NCBI GenBank assembly: GCA_963932465.1
Contig: OZ010786.1
Span: 533,699,073 to 533,763,072 of the forward strand
Source of the DNA: Maratus speciosus
Lineage: Eukaryota; Arthropoda; Arachnida; Araneae; Salticidae
Length of the DNA stretch: 64,000 bases
Direction: 5' to 3'
The notes beneath the pieces were generated by a model. It searched no databases and was not told the DNA's origin. It saw only the letters and a list, made by a program, of their open reading frames with translations. Below are positions 33,828 through 45,660 of this stretch, one piece after another. Made by a program: the position numbers and the translations under genes. Numbering within the stretch: position 1 is the first letter of the stretch; every line of letters starts with the position of its first letter.

Positions 33828-34480
33828 TTTATAGCATAAGAAAATTTAAAAGTAATTTTGTTTTTTAAATTTTGATTCCATGTAAGTAAATTTGCTAACA
33901 TATAACGAGCGTATGAGATATGAAAGACATTTTAATGTAACTTTGTTACATATGTTACATTAAAACATTTTAAAACATAATGCTAACGTTGAAAATAATA
34001 AATGATCATTTAAAAATAGTAAACATACATACAAGTAATCGTATAGCGGGAGTTTATTTTGTAGTTCAAATTCTAACTTATTTCATAATTCATATTTCAA
34101 AATTATAAATAATAAAAATCTTGAAAGAAAGAGTTAGTTTTGTACAAACATTATTAAATTCTGAAAAATGTTGAATCTGTATCAGACCGGTTTTAATCTA
34201 CAAAATTCAATTTATTTTATCTTAAAGAAGTTGTATCGGGAATTTTCTATAAATGATTGGCATTACATATAATATTGAAGGGCAGATTTTTAGGCTAATT
34301 ATAATTTCCACCAATAAATTACTTTAGGAAATGAAATTGCTTTCTGTAGTGCTAAATATAGAAGTATTGAGATTAAATTCTCTTCTTGCCTGAGAAAACG
34401 TAAAAAAATATAACTCGAAATTTTATTACAAAGTTATTCTTTATACTTCAACAATTTTCAAAAGCTTTTCTTAAGGTTTT
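33828..34480. other. AT-rich spacer, nothing recognised
   Basis: A short self-complementary ATGTAACTTTGTTACAT (about 33936) is the only structure noted. Confidence 0.45.
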
Positions 34481-34484
34481 ATTT

Positions 34485-35000
34485 AAATTTTTGACGACGA
34501 TGACGATGCGAAGAATTTTTGGCCGAAGAGCTTGGGGCCTATGTCCCGCATCCCCGGAAACAGGACACTTTGGATATATGACGAGTTGGGATTCCTTGGG
34601 ACAGCAGTGAAAAAAAGAAAGGATGGGGGGGGGGGGAGGGACTTAAGTTCTGGAATTCAACATACACAAAAAAGGAAAATAAATATTTAAGAGCAATCTA
34701 AAAAATTAATAAGTTTAAAATATATAAAATTAAATTTTAACAGGTAAAAGAACTAGCCGAACTAAACCGACCCCTGCACCCTATCCATAGCGGCGCCTAA
34801 AGCAACCAACGAAGAACCGAGCTACCTTAGCTTCACCAGTTATGCGCAGACCTTGGCCTTAAAAACGTCCCTTTGTGTACCTCGGATCAGCCTCGGATTA
34901 CTAGAGCTGCAGACAACTACAGTTGAGTGGGAAATGACTGGCGCTCTTTGCGAGCGGCGCTCTAATAGCAGTAGGGAGAAAGGGGAGGAGTTTACTTAAA
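34485..35000 (-). other. GC-rich island, possibly a retroelement 3' end on the minus strand
   Basis: Base composition jumps compared with both flanks. On the minus strand it ends in a CATCGTCATCGTCGTC run, the kind of short-repeat tail that can end non-LTR retroelements. It also has CCCCAAGCTCTTCGGCCAA and GGGACATAGG upstream. No reverse transcriptase or endonuclease motif is present. A 12-bp poly-G run interrupts it near 34625. It could equally be a host exon or SINE-like sequence. Confidence 0.35.
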
Positions 35001-35294
35001 AAAGAGAGAATTTCACTGGGTAAGAGAAGTTTTGCCTTGAATCTGTGAGGGATTACAATTAAAGTTAGCAATTTAATATTAAAAAACAGTAAATAAAATA
35101 AATTAATCAAAATTTAATAATGAAAAATTAACTTTCAATTTTTGAAAATTTTCTATTAATATTAGGTAGCTTTTATTACAAAAATCTACCTATTGCAGCC
35201 GTTCGGAGAAAAGCGATTTCAATAAATTTTGGTATATTTTCATCGATCTTGACCTCCAGACCCCGAAACTACTCTCCGTTCAAATATTGATATG

Positions 35295-35296
<2 letters not shown>

Positions 35297-35374
<78 letters not shown>

Positions 35375-35375
35375 T
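35297..35375. repeat. Compound microsatellite (TA)n(GA)n(GATA)n
   Basis: Successive TA, GA and GATA runs directly abut the left end of the following mariner-type element. Confidence 0.95.
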
Positions 35376-35382
35376 AGATGTA

Positions 35383-37083
35383 TAGGGTGAATTTGGGACA
35401 GTGTTTGGAGCGCCCTGTAGCGCGATCTAATAGCCGAAATGGCACAAAACTTGGTATATAGACTAATCAAGACATTGGAAAAATGACTCCATGAAAAACA
35501 ATTTAGTTCCAAAAATCGCCGCTAAGGCATTTTCTGGCACTGCTGAAGCTTACAATAATGAGAATTAGCATAAAACACGGGTATCAAAGAAAAATGCAAA
35601 TGTTGTGCGATGACAGCGCCAGTAATAGGGGCTATAAAAGCAAGTAGTAAACAGCTCTGACAAATAATCTCATCTTAAGTAAAGGAGCTCCAGTGGACAT
35701 GCCTCTCACATTACCGGAACGTGCGTTACTGGTGAAGCTGTATTATATGAATCAATGTAATGCATCCGCAGCTCTTCGGGAATTCCGAACCAGAAAAAAA
35801 TTACGAAAGGGGCCTTTATCGCTGAATGGTCTTAAGAAAATGATTAAGAAGTTCGAGGAAACGGGGTCATTGACCATTCGCGCTGGGAGAGGGCGTAAAC
35901 AAGTATCAGAATATGTAATAACTGATGTGGCAACTGCAATTGTCGAAGGATCGCAGGGAACCATTGCTGGTACTAGCCGCACCCGGGGTGTAGCTCAACA
36001 ATTGCACATGAATTATTCCACGGTATGGAGAGATTTGTGGCGCTTTATTGGATTTTACCCCTACAAAATCAGCCGCTTGCACGAAGTGAAGCCAAGTGAT
36101 TATGATAAGAGAGTGACATTCGCTCTATCGTTTCTTGCCACGGTAGAAATTGATGATGCTTTCCCATGGCACATTTTGTGGGGAGATGAGTGCCATTATT
36201 ATCTCAATGTTTCCGTAAACACACAAAATAGCCGAATTTGGGCTTCTGAGCGGCCCCACACCGTGCATGAAATCCCATTAAATTCCCCAAAAGTCACTGT
36301 CTGTTGTGGTTTCACAGTCGAATTCGTAATTGGGCCATTCTTTTTTGAGACCATCACTCCAACAGGACCCGAAACGTGCACCATAAATGCAGAAAGGTAC
36401 CACAAAATGCTGCAAACGTTTGTTATTCCACAACTTCAGGAAAGAAACCGTCTCCAACAGACAATTTTATGCAGGATGGTGCTCCGCCACACATTAGTAA
36501 TAAGATAAAGCAGCTGTTGCGCCAAAACTGCACTGATGATAGAGTCATAAGTCGGAGTTTTCAAGTTGCATGGCCGCCTCGTTCCCCTGACCTCACGCCA
36601 TGCGATTTTTGGCTCTGGGGTTATTTGAAATCTCAAGTTTATGTTGGTGGAGTATCAAATTTGCCTATTCTAAAGGACAACATAACAAAGACAGTGGGAA
36701 TATTCCTCGTGATATGTTACGTACGGCTGTGGAGAACGTTGTGCACATAATGTACGGTGTTATTTCTGAGAAAGGTGCTCACATTGAAGGTAGTCTAATT
36801 CCTCACCGGAGAAGTTAATGAGTAACTAAACATTAATAATTTAACTGTACGATTAGATTACGGTAGTGTTTAGTGTTTAGTGTTAGTATTTTTCTTTTCT
36901 CACATTTTATACATTGCAAAGCGCCACAAAATGCCCGAGCGGCGATTTTTGGAACTATTTTTTTTCACGAATTCCTTTTCCCCATGTCTTGATTAGTCTA
37001 AATACCAACTTTGGTGCCATTTCGGCTATTAGATAGCGCTACAGGGCGCACCAAACACTGTCACTTTAATAAAGTTCACCCTG
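35383..37083 (+). mobile_element. Nearly complete mariner-type (IS630-Tc1-mariner) element
   Basis: Long inverted repeats (about 35383-35525 and 36935-37083) match well; the ends are TAGGGTGAATTTGGGACAGT and (inward from the right) CAGGGTGAACTTTATTAAAG. TA flanks at 35381-35382 and 37084-37085. The 1701-bp interior holds a full-length but frameshifted transposase. It is the best-preserved DNA transposon in the window, implying recent activity of its family. Confidence 0.9.
35699..36818 (+). pseudogene. Mariner-type DDD transposase, two frameshifts
   Basis: From ATG 35699 the first phase gives an N-terminal helix-turn-helix (LPERALLVKLYYMNQCNASA, then RKKLRKGPLSLNGLKKMIKK). A GRGRK-type basic linker and a second HTH (RGVAQQLHMNYSTVWRDL) follow, then YKISRLHEVKPSDY and WGDECHYYLNVSV with the first Asp. 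Near 36465 the reading shifts to the phase giving MQDGAPPH (second Asp) and PPRSPDLTPCDFWLWGYLK (third Asp). Near 36690 it shifts again to end in IPRDMLRTAVENV...PHRRS, TAA at 36816. By my count 42 residues separate the second and third Asp, more than the 34 of classical mariner. All three catalytic residues survive, so only the two shifts disable it. Confidence 0.9.
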
Positions 37084-37085
37084 TA

Positions 37086-38805
37086 TATATCTGATCTTTG
37101 TCACACTGTAAATCTTGTATTTAAGAACCGATTTGGATGCAACTTGGGGTATACATAGTACATGCCAATGTCTCGACCGAGTTCGGTGGCCAGCTTCATC
37201 TGCCATCTTGTTTCAAAATGGCGGACATTTAAATGGCGTTAACGGCTTTACGTTAATGGCGGACAAGTATTTTAAATACCAATGTTATTTCTTTAAATGT
37301 ATGTATTTTGAATATAGAATAATAATTACCTATATAAATGCAATGAGATCAAATTTATTACAGTTTGCTCATTTTGGATTAATGGAAAGTTAAAACAAAA
37401 ACTAGAATGTAAGGATTTATAGATAACAGTTTGTCGAAACAGATGTGTTTTTGTTTTCTATTTTACACTGATTCATGAATATTGAATACGTTAGATTTTC
37501 CTTTCTTTGCTTTTTCTTTAATAATGTATTTTAATCAAGTTATTATTCCTCATTCATTTATTTCTTTTTTTTCATTTTTAATGAAAAACTTACGTCTGCA
37601 GTACCTATCATATCCCTCTTTTAACCCTTTTATCCACAAAAGTGTGGTATTTTATTGCTTGCCATTACAGTAAAGTATTCAAAAATACGCATAAACAAGT
37701 CGTAAATTGTACGTCAAATGTGGCAAATGCGGTGCGTTCGTACTATAACTAGTTTTATAAATATTCAGATCTTGGTGCAATAGCTGTTGCATTGATGCGC
37801 AAAAATGCATGAACACAAAATGTATTACAATTATACCTATTAAATTCAGTAATACTGAAATAATATGACAACATTTTAAATATGACGTTATCACAATGGG
37901 AACCTAGAATCATCACCTATCTTGGGATATCATTAAATTAATAAAGTATAATAGGATTGAATAGCATGAAAAAAAAATGTATTCTTATGTTTAGATTCGA
38001 TTTTCATAAAATTTTAAATCTCTCGACAATCTGCAACGATTGTATATATTAAATTTCAAACTATTGGGTTTGGTAGGTTCGCTGTTATACGCCGTCAAAC
38101 GAACTAACAGATGGACGAACTAGACGACGACTATAGGTGCTACGTATAGATATTCACGAACGCACCTGAAAATATACTTCGAAAAAATTCCTTTTTATTT
38201 AATGGTAATAAAAGATAATGCACGAAATGTTAATAATTCATTAATCTTGTTTAAGACTGTTAGGAGCGCATTTAACATGATGACTAAGTAGTATTTTTAA
38301 TACACGTGTTTGTTGAATTATTCAGTAACTCGGCTAAATTTAACGATAGTGTGTCAATAATGTATTTGATGTTTTGAAAGTGAATGCTAATTTACCTAAA
38401 TTATTAGCATATTACTCATTTACAAGATAAAGATTATCTATATCATTTTATTTAGATCGTTAACTTTCTATAATTGTTGTTTACAAAGTTAAGGTTCGTG
38501 CTGAAAGTTTTTTATTATTACGTAAGTGCATTATACGCTTTATTCAAGAATTTAACACTAGAAAGCCCGCGAGCAGTCATTTTGACTGCTACCAAAAGAA
38601 TATATTTTGGTTTGAATCAGAATTCTTTTTATAAAACTAGTTTAAAAGAAAACGAAACTAGTTAAATGGATAAGTTAATAATTTAAAATAAAAATTCTGG
38701 TGTGAAATACTCTTCTAAAATTTGAGTAAAATTATCGGTCTTTCTAGTGTTAATTTAGAAACAGCATTATCCCTGAAAATAACATGTTTTTTTTTATTAC
38801 TTGCT
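37086..38805. other. Spacer; one moderately GC-rich patch
   Basis: At 37125-37265 a non-AT-biased patch contains AAGATGGC/ATGGCGGAC words. Another at 38085-38160 (TACGCCGTCAAACGAACTAA, then GACGAACTAGACGACGACTA) may be a SINE or MITE piece. Neither can be assigned. The rest shows nothing. Confidence 0.4.
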
Positions 38806-39557
38806 CAGGCCGGTCATAAAAAAACTTTGCCGATATATGGAACTCTAGCGGCCGGTTCGTTTAACCGAACGAGAGATTTCAGATATAGTTATTCTGAGGG
38901 ATTTTATGAACGACATCAAATTGGTGCTCACGGTTAGGGTTATAGGTACAGAAATTCGAAATTTTCGAATGACAACGCCCATTTTTTTGGCGCAAAATGC
39001 TCAACGCATGCGAAAACCGTAAATAGCGTTCGAACGGTACGGGTATCGCAATAAATGGATACGCTGTGCATGCACAAAAAACAGATCAGTGAACGGCCAA
39101 AAACAACACGATCGGGGAGCACGGAGGAAATTTGCATATGACAGAGGCAAGACAAAAATCACAGAACGCCGTTCGACAGATAATCAGTGTAGAAAACGGA
39201 TTCTTGCATCTGTCATATGCAAATTTTCCCCGTGCCCGATCGTGTTGTTTTTGGACGTTCGCTGAGCTGTTTTTTGTGCGTGCATAACGCGTCCGTTTAT
39301 TGCTATACACGTACCGTTCCAGCGCTATTTTGGGTTTTCGCATGGCCTGAGCATTTTACGACGAAAAAAAAGGGCGTTGCCATTCGAAATTTTCGAGTTT
39401 CTGTACCTATAACCGTAACCGTGAAAGCCAATTTATTGTCGTTCACAGAATCCCGAACTCATACCTCTGAATATCTATATCTGAAATCTCATCTCGATCG
39501 GTTAAACGGAACGACCGCTAGTTCCATTATCGACAAAGTCTTTTTATGACCACCCTG
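38806..39557. mobile_element. 752-bp foldback element
   Basis: The ends CAGGCCGGTCATAAAAAAAC and (inward from the right) CAGGGTGGTCATAAAAAGAC, followed by TA on the right, belong to the Tc/mariner style. The two arms remain complementary for about 340 bp (for example CGAAATTTTCGAATG against CATTCGAAATTTTCG, and AAATTTGCATATGACAG against CTGTCATATGCAAATTT). They leave only a ~65-bp spacer near 39147-39208. GC content is above that of the flanks. Open frames here exist only because the arms mirror each other. Confidence 0.85.
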
Positions 39558-39635
39558 TACTTTAACAATCATGCAATAGATTCAGTATTGTGATATGTAT
39601 TGTTATTATCTATCTATACTTCATCATCATCATCA

Positions 39636-42341
39636 TCTATACTCCTATTATAAAGAGGAAAAAATTGTTTATTTGTCGGAGGTAAGCTCAGGAACTACCG
39701 ATCCGATTCCAAAAGTAATGGTATCAAAATGATGGTGTTAGTCCAACTTAGAACATAGGCTATATCTTATGTCGGTGCCACTACCCCAAAGGGGGTGCAG
39801 GAGCAAAAAACGTTCTAAAACTGCGATTTTTGCGTTACTGAAGAGCCTAGAAATATGAAATTTGGAATATTAGTTACTTATAAGATATAAATGATGTCTA
39901 AGAACAGTTCTTAAACAATCCGAAATTTAAAAGGGGTGAAAATGCACAAAAAGCGTTTTAAAAAACGTTCTAAATGGTAGTTTCTACATAATCTCAGGAA
40001 ATACGAAACCGATTTTAAAAATATTGTCGTCAAAATGATAGTGTTAGTCCAAATTAGAACATAGGCTATATTTTATATCGGTGCCACTACCCCAAAGGGG
40101 TGCAGCAGCAAAACACGTTCTAAAACTGCGATTTTTGCGTTACTGAAAGGCCTAGAAATATGAAATTTGAAGTATCAGCTATTTATTAGATATAAAGGAT
40201 TTCTGAGAACAGTTCTTAAACAATTCGAAATTTAAAAGGGGTGAAAATGCGCGAAAAGCATTCTAAAAACGTTCTAAATGGTGATTTCTACACAATCTCA
40301 GGAAATACCAAACCGATTAAAAAAATAATGGCGTCAAAATGATGGTGAAAACCCTTGCTCCAACATAGGCTATGTTTTATGTCGGTGCCACTATCCTAAA
40401 GGGAATGCAGGAGAAAAGCATTCTAAATTGCGGTTTTTGCGTGACGGAAGGGCCTTGAATCGTGAAATTTAGAATGGTAGTTAGTTATAAGATATCAATG
40501 ATCTCTAAGGACATTTCCTAAAAAAGTCAAAATTTAAAAGGGGGGTCAAAATGCGCAAAAAGCGTTGTAAAAAACGTTCTAAATTGCGATTTTTAGCAAT
40601 TTCAGGAAATACTGAACCGATTTCAAATATAATGGTGTAAAAATGATGGGGACAGATCTTGCTTCAATATAGGCTATATTTTATATCTGTTTTCACTACC
40701 CCAGAGGAGATGCAGAAGCAAAATGAGCGAAAAGCGTTCTAAAATCGTTCTAAATGCCGATTTGTCACCAATATCTCAGGAAGAATCAAACTGATTTCAA
40801 AAGTAATGGTAAAAAATTGATGCTGACAGCCTCTGCTCTAACATAGGCGCTATTTTAAGTCGGTATCACTATCACCTAGACGTAGCAAAAAAGCGTACCA
40901 AATTTCGATTTTTTTTTATCGGTAGGGGCTAGCAACTTAAAATTAGGCAAGGAACATATTTATTACATATAAATGATCTTTAAGAATAGTTTTAAAAAAA
41001 TTGAAAATTTAAAAAGGGGTGAAAATGAGCGAAAAGCGTTCTAAAAACGTTCTAAATTGCGATTTCTACTCAATCTCAGGAAATTCCAAAGCTATTTCAA
41101 AAGTAATGGTTGCAAATCAATGGTCACAGTCCCTGCTATAACATAGGTTATATTTTATGTTGCTGTCACTACCATCTGAGGGTTGAAAAAGCAAAACATA
41201 ATCTATTTTGCGTTTTTTGCATAACTGAAGGGTCTAACACTTTGAAGTATGGCATGGCATTTACTTACAAGATGCAACTGCTTTCTAAGAACTGTCGAAA
41301 GAAAATTTCAAATTTAAAAAGATGAAGTGAGCGAAAAGTGTTATAAATTACAATTTTTATGTAATCTTATCAAATACCAAACCGATTAAAAAAATAATGA
41401 TGACAAATTGTTGGTGATAGAACCTGCTCAAACATAAGCTATATTTTATGTCTGTGCCACTACCACCAAAGGGTTGCAGTAGCTAAAAACTTTCTAAATT
41501 GCGATTTCTGTGAAACTGAAAAGGCTAGAAACTTTATATATGGCATGGTAGTTACTTATGAAATATAAATGCCCTCGAAGGACTGTCGAAAATAAATTCG
41601 AATTAAAAAGGGGTGAAGTGAAGGGGAGGTGCTAAAAGCATTCTAAAAAAGTCCTAAATTACGATTTCTACTCAATTTCAGGGGATATAAACCAAATATA
41701 AAAGTAATAGTTGCGAATCAAAGGTAACAGTCTCTGATCGTACACAGGCTATATTTTTGGCCGATGATTCTACCACCTGGGGTTCACAGGAACAACAAAC
41801 GCTTTAAAAAAGGCCTTTAAAAGCTTTCTAAATTACGTTTCTGTGGAATATTAGGAAATAACAAACCGATTTCAAAATTAATCTTCTCAAATAAATGGTG
41901 AACGTTCCTATTTCAACATAGCCCTTTATGCTGAGAGAGGTGGTAGGACTTGGAATTTGACATGATGGTAAATGTTAAGATGTAAGAAGATGGTTTCTAA
42001 AAAATTCGAAACTTCAAATGAATACTGAAATGAGCGTATTAATTAAGCATAAAAGTTTCAAAATATTTTCTAAATTATTATTTATTTAGAATTATTTCGT
42101 TTTATTAATTTAAGTCTCATTTCTGCCTTATGCAGTGTAACAATGATGTTTAATCAAACTGTGTTTTAAATAGTAATTTTTTTAATTATTCCTAAAAGTA
42201 ATAAGTACCTTTTAATAAAATAAAATATTACCATTTAATAAAATAAAAATTTAGTTAGTACCTTTTAAAAAAAAATTAGACATATAAATATCACTTGGCA
42301 TATTTCAAATATTACGCGAGCAAAGCCGCGGGGTTTGCTAG
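39636..42341 (+). mobile_element. Helitron unit 1 of a tandem array (2706 bp)
   Basis: It starts TCTATACTCCTATTATAAAG after A39635. It ends with a hairpin region (GCGAGCAAAGCCGCGGGG) and TTTGCTAG at 42341. The body is nine monomers (anchor ACCGATT-like words at 39713, 40009, 40313, 40617, 40791, 41091, 41382, 41691 and 41866), then a ~470-bp AT-rich tail with TACCTTTTAATAAAATAAAA repeats. No Rep/helicase frame is present. Confidence 0.9.
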
Positions 42342-45300
42342 TCTATACTCCTATTATAAAGAGGAAAAAATTGTTTATTTGTCGGAGGTAAGCTCTGGAT
42401 CTACCGAACCGATTCCAAAAGTAATGGTATCAAAATGATGGTGCTAGTCCAACTTAGAACATAGGCTATATCTTATGTCGTTGCCACTCCCCAAAAGGGG
42501 GTGCAGGAGCAAAAAACGTTCTAAAAATGCGATTTTTGCGTTACTGAAGGGCCTAGAAATATGAAATTTGGAATATTACTTACTTATAAGATATAAACGA
42601 TATCTAAGAACAGTTCTTAAACAATTCGAAATTTAAAAGGGGTCAAAATGCACAAAAAGTGTTCTAAAAACGTTCTAAATGGTAGTTTCTACACAATCTC
42701 AGGAAATAACAAACCGATTTAAAAAATATTGGTGCCAAAATGATGCTGACAACGCTTGCTCCAAGATAGGCTATATTGTATGTCGGTGCCACTACCCCAA
42801 AGGGGGTGCAGGAGCAAAAAACGTTCTAAAAATGCGATTTTTGCGTTACTGAAGGGCCTAGAAATATGAAATTTGGAATATTAGATACTTATGAGATATA
42901 AACGATATCTAAGAACAGTTCTTAAACAATTCGAAATTTAAAAGGGGTGAAAATGCACAAAAAGCGTTCTAAATGGTAGTTTCTACACAATCTCAGGAAA
43001 TACCAAACCGATTTAAAAAATATTGGTGTCAAAATGATGGTGACAACGCTTGCTCCAAGATAGGCTATATTTCATGTCGGTGTCACTACCCCAAAGGGGG
43101 TGCAGGAGCAAAAAACTTTCTAAAAATGCGATTTATGTGTTACTGAAGGGCCTAGAAATACGAAATTTGAAATATAGCTACTTATCAGATATAAAGGATT
43201 TGTAAGAACAGTTCTTAAACAATTCGAAATTTGAAAGAGGTGAAAATGCGCGAAAATCGTTCTAAAAACCGTCTAAATGGTGGTTTCTACAAAATCTCAG
43301 GAAATACAAAACCGATTTAAAAAATATTGGTGTCAAAATGATAGTGACAACGTTTGCTCTAAGATAGGCTATGTTTTATGTCGGTGCCACTACCCCAAAG
43401 GGGGTGTAGGAGCAAAAAACGTTCTAAAAATGCGATTTATGTGTTACTGATGGGCCTAGAAATATGAAATTTGAAGTATCAGCTACTTATTAGATATAAA
43501 GGATTTCTAAGAACAGTTCTTAAACATTTCGAAATTTAAAAGGGGTGAAAATGCGCGAAAAGCGTTCTAAAAAACGTTCTAATGGTGGTTTCTACACAAT
43601 CTCAAGAAATACCAAACCGATCTAAAAAATAATAGCGTTAAGATGATGGTGACAACCCTTGCTCCAACATAGGCGATGTTTTATGTCGGTGCCACTACCC
43701 CAAAGGGAATGCAGGAGAAAAACGTTCTAAATTGCGGCTTTTGCGTTACGGAAGGGCCTAGAATCGTGAAATTTGGAATGGTAGTTAGTTATAAGATATC
43801 AATGATCTCTAAGGACATTTCCTAATAAAATCGAAATTTAAAAGGGGGTCAAAATGTGCAATAGCGTTGTAAAAAACTTTCTAAATTGCGATTTCTCTGG
43901 AATCTCAGGAAGTACTGAACCGATTTCAGATATAACGGTGTAAAAATGATGGTGACAGATCTTGCTCCAAGATAGGCTATATTTTATATCTGTTTCCACT
44001 ACACCAGAGGAGATGCAGGAGCAAAATGCGCAAAAAGCGTTCTAAAAACGTTCTAAATGCCGATTTGTCAGCAATATCTCAGGAAGAATGAATCTGATTT
44101 CAAACGTAATGGTAAGGAAATTCATGCTGACAGCCTCTGCTCTAACATAGGCTCTATTTTATGTCGGTATCAGTATCACCAAGACGGTGCAGGAGCAAAA
44201 AAGCGTTCTAAATTTCGATTTTTGTGATCGGTAGGGGCTAGCAACTTAAAATTAGGCAAGGTACATATTTATTAGATATAAATGATCTTTAAGATCAGTT
44301 TCGAAAAAATTGGAAATTTAAAAAGGGGTGAAAATGCGCGAAAAGTGTCCTAAAAACGTTCTAAATTGCGATTTCTACTCAAGCTAAGGAAATACCAAAG
44401 CTATTTCAAAAGTAATGGTTGCAAATCAATGGTGACAGTCCCTGCTATAGCATATGTTATATTTTATGTTGCTGTCACTAATATCTGAGGGTTGCAAAAG
44501 CAAAACATGTTCTAATTTGCGTTTTTTGCACAACTGAGGGGTCTAACACTTTGAAGTATGGCATGGTATTTACTTACTAGATGCAACTGCATTCTAAGAA
44601 TAGTCGAAAGAAAATTCCAAATTTAAAAAAATGGAGTGAGTGAAAAGCGTTATAAATTACAATTTTTAAGCAAACTTATAAATTACCAAACCGATTAAAA
44701 AAATAATGATGACAAATTTTGGTGATAGAACCTGCTCAAACATAAGCTATATTTTATGTCTGTTCCATTACCACCAGAGGGTTGCAGGAGCTAAAAACTT
44801 TCTATATTGCGATTTTGTGATACTGAAAAGGCTAGAAACTTTAAATATGACATGATAGTTACTTATAAAATATAAATGCCCTCGAAGGAACGTCGAAAAT
44901 AAATTCTAATTAAAAAGGGGTGAAACGAAGGAGAGGTGCGAAAAGCATTCTAAAAAAGTTCTAAATTACGATTCTATGCAATTTCAGGGAATATAAACCG
45001 ATTATAAAAGTAATAGTGGCGAATCAATGGTAACAGTCTCTGATCCTCCTCCTATATTTTATGCCGGTGATTCTACCACCTGGGGTTCACAGGAACAACA
45101 AACTTTCTAAAAAAGGTCTTTACAAGCTTTTTAAATTACGTTTCTGTGGAATATTAGGAAATAAAAAACCGATTTCAAAATTAATGTTGGCAAATTAATG
45201 GTGACAGTTCCTGTTTCAACATAGCCCTTTATGTTGAGAGAGGTAGTAGGACTTGGAATTTGACATGATGGTTAATTTTAAGATGTAAGAAGATGGTTTC

Positions 45301-45660
45301 TAAAAAATTCAAAACTTCAAATGAATACTGAAATGAGCGTATTAATTTAGCATAAAAGTTTCAAAATATTTCCTAAATTATCATCTATTTAGTTTTATTT
45401 CATTTATTAATTTAAGTCTCATTTCTGCCTAATGCAGTGTAATAATGATGTTTAATCAAACTGTGTTTTAAATTGTAATTTTGAATTATTTCTAAAAGAA
45501 ATAAGTACCTTTTAATAAAAAAAAAAACCTTTTAATAAAATAAAATATTACCTTTTAATAAAATAAAAATTTAGTTAGTACCTTTTAATAAAAATTAGAC
45601 ATATAAATATCACTTGACATATTTCAAATATTACGCGAGCAAAGCCGCGGGGTTTGCTAG
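42342..45660 (+). mobile_element. Helitron unit 2 of the tandem array (3319 bp)
   Basis: Its 5' TC directly follows the CTAG of unit 1. Monomer anchors are at 42409, 42714, 43008, 43312, 43617, 43920, 44094, 44400, 44691, 44999 and 45169, eleven in all. It is 613 bp longer than units 1 and 3, which equals two extra ~305-bp monomers in its first run. The 3' end is the same hairpin and CTAG. Confidence 0.9.

Noticed and set aside
35240..35512. 90-codon minus-strand frame
   Set aside because: Its core is the GATA/GA/TA microsatellite translated as SIYL and SLSL repeats.
38722..39549. Four open frames of 71-110 codons
   Set aside because: They lie in complementary arms of a foldback and mirror each other; no family motif is present.
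41110..41325. Small open frames in the Helitron monomers (also 49826-50041, 50038-50289, 46241-46456)
   Set aside because: They appear at equivalent monomer positions in some copies only, and stops occur in others, so they are by-products of the repeat.
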